Shown here piece by piece: positions 61,701 to 64,000 of a stretch of 64,000 nt of DNA. The DNA is from Candidatus Poseidoniaceae archaeon (GTDB taxonomy: Archaea > Thermoplasmatota > Poseidoniia > Poseidoniales > Poseidoniaceae). Within the stretch, counting starts at the first letter, position 1. Every line of letters starts with the position of its first letter. The translations under genes and the position numbers were made by a program. The notes under the pieces were generated by a model. It did no database searches, was not told the origin of the DNA, and worked only from the letters and a program-made list of their open reading frames with translations. The stretch spans positions 1 to 64,000 of the forward strand of contig JAOMOG010000003.1 in NCBI GenBank assembly GCA_028353405.1, read 5' to 3'.

Positions 61701-63867
61701 GATGCATATTCAAATCACTGACCAGCCTGAATTACCGACCAATATTCATGCTAAAGTATGGCGGCAATGGCTTGAAGATGACAATATGAATGGCTGGCCA
61801 GACCCTGGTGAGTATTCTTCAATGTCATTGCTACACCCGTCAAACCTTGGCTCTTTAGTAGGGCAATATACACTGTTATTGGATGATAGCGGTGGCAGCA
61901 TCGGGCAGAAAGTTGCAGTCTATATCGTAGGCCAAGATACCGCCGGTTATGCAATCAAAGATGCAGGTTCAAATCAAAGTGGTGAGCACTTATTCATGTA
62001 TCAATTAGCACCTGATGGCCCTCCATCCATTATGGCTAATGCATTCTCATGGCAAGATGGTCGTCAAGCTTGGTTACATCCGGATATGCCATATGTTCTG
62101 GAGGTTGATATCAGTGAACCAAACGGTGGTTCTGATCTTGCTTCTGTAGAAGTGGCCTTGGCTGGAAATCAAGGTTCTGACCCACTTCTAATAACTTGGG
62201 ATTTTGAAACTGGAAATTGTACAAGTGCTTCATCGCATATCATTTTAGATGATTGTAAAATGATGGGTGCTAATGGCTATGCCACTCCTTATGAAAAGGA
62301 TATGACTCTGCAAATTGAATTACATTTGGCCTGGACAATGCCTGATTTAGGAGAAACGAGAAGAGAGCCAATAGTCACTGTAGTTGATAGAGCGGGTCAA
62401 GAAGCAACTCATAATTTCCCAGAAAACAGATGGAAGTTTTCAGCCGCAATGGAAGTACTTGAAGAATCAGTAAATCTACATCTCTCCTCTGGTACATTGC
62501 TTGGTGATGGAGCGAGATTAGGGCCGAATAGTGCTATGGAGATTTCAGGAGGCGTAGTTTTCTCAGAAACAGGAACAATACCAGACTTCAACTGTAGCAT
62601 TGATATTTTGTTTGATGGTGAAAGCAAATCAACTTTAGCACAACAAGGCATTTGGAACATCGCTCTAACCACGCCGGGCCTTTCTGGTACAATTCCACTA
62701 ACCTGGTCTGTTGGCTGCATGCCTGAACAAGGAATTGATGCTACTGATAAAGGAACTTCAGTGCGTTGGATTGTAGTTGATGGAGAAGGGCCTATTCCAG
62801 TTGAAATTCTCTCACCGAGAATGGATGCAATACTTGATTCGGAGCAACATGAGATTCGAATTGTTGTTTCTGAAGAAGGCGGTATCGATATTGAATCATT
62901 ACAATTAATTTGGTGGGTTGAAGATGAAATCACAGGAGACCATCTTAGAGATGGAACTGAGCCAATGCTATTGGTGGGCAATGAGATTGAAGGTCTCAGA
63001 TTAGAACTCACCTCTTCGTTTGATTTAACAGAAATTACCGATGGTATGCTAGAGGATCGATTGCAGGTTTATGTTCGCATTGATGGAAGAGATTTAGCAG
63101 GTAATCAGATACTCGGATTCTCGGGTACTCCTGCGGGCACTCCAGTTGCACAGTGGGGTATGAGATTCTTAGAACCTGAATATCAATTGGAGCCATCATC
63201 AGTAGAATATTCACGGCTGATGGTTGAAGTCGGTCAAACAACTTCAGTGTTAATTAGTGTCCAAAACATTGGCACTTTGGACGGAACAACAGACGCAGTC
63301 ATTACCGCAGTTTCCCAAGATGGAACACGCACGATAGTTAGGCGAACCAGCGTTGATGTTCCAAAGGGTGGTATCGGAATCATCAGCCTAGATTGGGGTC
63401 CTGAAAGTCCAGGATTGCAGTGGATTGAGGTTACCCTTGAAGATGGAGAGACTGCTAATGGCCCATCGATTGACGTTAGGCCAGAGAGAGTAATGACAAC
63501 CAGTGAGAAAATCTTTGGCGATGTCCACCCTGTTTTGGGTACATTCGTTGGGATTCTATTCCTTTCAATTATAATCACAGGATTGATTTGGGCTAAGAGA
63601 TTAACCAATAATAAGGGTAGTAGAGAGCATTACGATTGGGATGAATACTCATCCGAATTAGATGATGATGAAGATGATGAATACGAAGAAGATGAAGTTC
63701 AACCGACCCAATCGGCGGCAGTAGCAGCAGTTCAGACCCAAGTTCAGGAAGAAGTGGTTCAAAGTGAATGGGAATTAGGTGCTGATGGTTATTGGTGGTA
63801 TCATGATAAAGAGACCAATGAATGGTGGTACAAAGATGCTGAAGGTAATATCGTACAGTTTTCTTGA
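58765..63867 (+). CDS. Giant surface protein (~1700 aa) with C-terminal TM, acidic linker and Trp-rich WW-like cytoplasmic tail
   Basis: Signal AILLVVLLLIGGPVQIGLSA; TM VLGTFVGILFLSIIITGLIWA; tail ELGADGYWWYHDKETNEWWYKDAEGNIVQFS; TTG 58735 alternative start. Confidence 0.75.
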   Translation: MARGGYAHRAILLVVLLLIGGPVQIGLSAQYDGTIAQQSLIDEPTIFPAATGSTQTISLDGSTVNDAFEVEVLSEEPLVDIKLNLSPAVQVTQSSYIWDDNNIWSHADAQLDGAKQSGVGLSLKGVDAVWDFNSGNDGWTFSNAYSGRSTLQCGTNGTGGGSIRTYAGSTYATSPVVNLNGLSSVSVHAWVKQGNSGCGEEPDANENLAFQYKTSSGGWTTFQTYMGSTAGGTAVQLSQNLPAVALHANSQIRAYQNSGSSTCCDYWFFDDVFMDIPSSATWISPTIGWASNASFPVSKSVMAPMYIDADVPAGARLDWTVLDDNGLEIDGMSGSGAVIPLQFIDFENINEVRIKFEFNESNAGLIPRIFALSFDGAYKDTLQPLQTGMIWTNNGALYTSSATQFSGNATANITSPWYSADFASESVVVDGQSTNAQAQIRFDRDDNWTNISLPYTYNLDETLYGLQLQFAALAPADGNMSNFTSWQVDEIELRFSGGSYPAQPAIDFSGDELLEWGGSDDRVGSWGWQDRFANGETQVEVIAGISGYATTKAWIPKDDLQSLSFSVLAQGGTFNTVNIVVGSTTVTTYTFSDRTNAQIQLDILELDDLKLELAASTSAVAALGTFFVEVELEILGSGNITYGGLSAPYQASMTLDAGPQSAFVLAINSARRGLVPSQGIHHIPVPFIASSAGDLKIELVSMNSSSEVVLIDTSMEDEPLTLTPSQQWMTMHASYQVFSSTANMVRFDVFGSENEATWLLPLNGGGPIGQGDYDKVELHPTNALQSTVNGTDVDFSITFRLEPDWEDEDILTVSSRLILSSNTISIPASYYWGGFDYQGFENDLEIHSFSVSTDEGEIPQSVNFLQSSDEIVFTVDIGFEGVDSNASFADGDALVELVRGGQVIANTTSLDEDIWVVNDTIPFTHGNLTWTIRVTPLSGSGTTTNSEISRTFFIDSVRPRVLETSVGWYDHREPSDTQTMHIQITDQPELPTNIHAKVWRQWLEDDNMNGWPDPGEYSSMSLLHPSNLGSLVGQYTLLLDDSGGSIGQKVAVYIVGQDTAGYAIKDAGSNQSGEHLFMYQLAPDGPPSIMANAFSWQDGRQAWLHPDMPYVLEVDISEPNGGSDLASVEVALAGNQGSDPLLITWDFETGNCTSASSHIILDDCKMMGANGYATPYEKDMTLQIELHLAWTMPDLGETRREPIVTVVDRAGQEATHNFPENRWKFSAAMEVLEESVNLHLSSGTLLGDGARLGPNSAMEISGGVVFSETGTIPDFNCSIDILFDGESKSTLAQQGIWNIALTTPGLSGTIPLTWSVGCMPEQGIDATDKGTSVRWIVVDGEGPIPVEILSPRMDAILDSEQHEIRIVVSEEGGIDIESLQLIWWVEDEITGDHLRDGTEPMLLVGNEIEGLRLELTSSFDLTEITDGMLEDRLQVYVRIDGRDLAGNQILGFSGTPAGTPVAQWGMRFLEPEYQLEPSSVEYSRLMVEVGQTTSVLISVQNIGTLDGTTDAVITAVSQDGTRTIVRRTSVDVPKGGIGIISLDWGPESPGLQWIEVTLEDGETANGPSIDVRPERVMTTSEKIFGDVHPVLGTFVGILFLSIIITGLIWAKRLTNNKGSREHYDWDEYSSELDDDEDDEYEEDEVQPTQSAAVAAVQTQVQEEVVQSEWELGADGYWWYHDKETNEWWYKDAEGNIVQFS

Positions 63868-63880
63868 GAGGTGATTTACT

Positions 63881-64000
63881 TTGAGCAACCTTGTCGGATT
63901 ACTACAACTTGATCCAACTGTTGGAGATTTAGAAGGTAATTCTAAGCGTATAGAAGGATTAGTGTCTCAAGCAAAAATGAACGGAGCCAGCGTCGCTATT
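63881..64000 (+). CDS. Nitrilase-like glutaminase domain, probably N-terminus of glutamine-dependent NAD+ synthetase (partial)
   Basis: Own translation from TTG: (M)SNLVGLLQLDPTVGDLEGNSKRIEGLVSQAKMNGASVAI, similar to NadE N-terminal 'QLNPTVGDIEGN'. Confidence 0.6.
   Translation, partial: MSNLVGLLQLDPTVGDLEGNSKRIEGLVSQAKMNGASVAI

Noticed and set aside
62409-63011. 200-aa minus-strand ORF
   Set aside because: Antisense shadow ORF inside the giant surface protein gene.
1-64000. Search for defence systems, prophage, integrases or transposases
   Set aside because: No ORF with recognisable signatures; the window looks like core chromosome apart from the solo hairpin at 22381-22420.

Overview
Compact archaeal chromosome segment, about 98% coding, with no tRNA, rRNA, CRISPR array or intact transposon that I could see. 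Archaeal markers are TBP, a Csl4 exosome subunit, NMD3, a mevalonate kinase and a SepF-like protein. Together with several giant secreted, membrane-anchored proteins and many secreted hydrolases, they suggest a Marine Group II / Poseidoniales-like (Thermoplasmatota) planktonic archaeon; the taxon is inferred. Housekeeping genes include cysS, ileS, glmS, asd, bifunctional PGI/PMI, ccm genes, thioredoxin and a MutS-like ATPase. Main points for follow-up: (1) a Csl4 exosome subunit fused to two C-terminal RRM domains; (2) a SepF-like (FtsZ-anchor-like) gene 9 bp downstream of two tandem paralogous ~1200-aa surface proteins that share a Trp-rich cytoplasmic tail motif; (3) a rhomboid protease with a C-terminal Zn-ribbon-like tail next to a 1662-aa membrane-anchored subtilase with a cytoplasmic LPPL-repeat and zinc ribbon, possibly a regulated-proteolysis pair, separated by a solo hairpin resembling an IS200/IS605 end; (4) a TBP with a ~28-aa insertion in its second repeat; (5) a secreted lamin-tail/amidohydrolase fusion; (6) TATA boxes about 25 nt upstream of start codons, suggesting leaderless transcripts. 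All family assignments come from reading motifs in translated ORFs; no database search was run.
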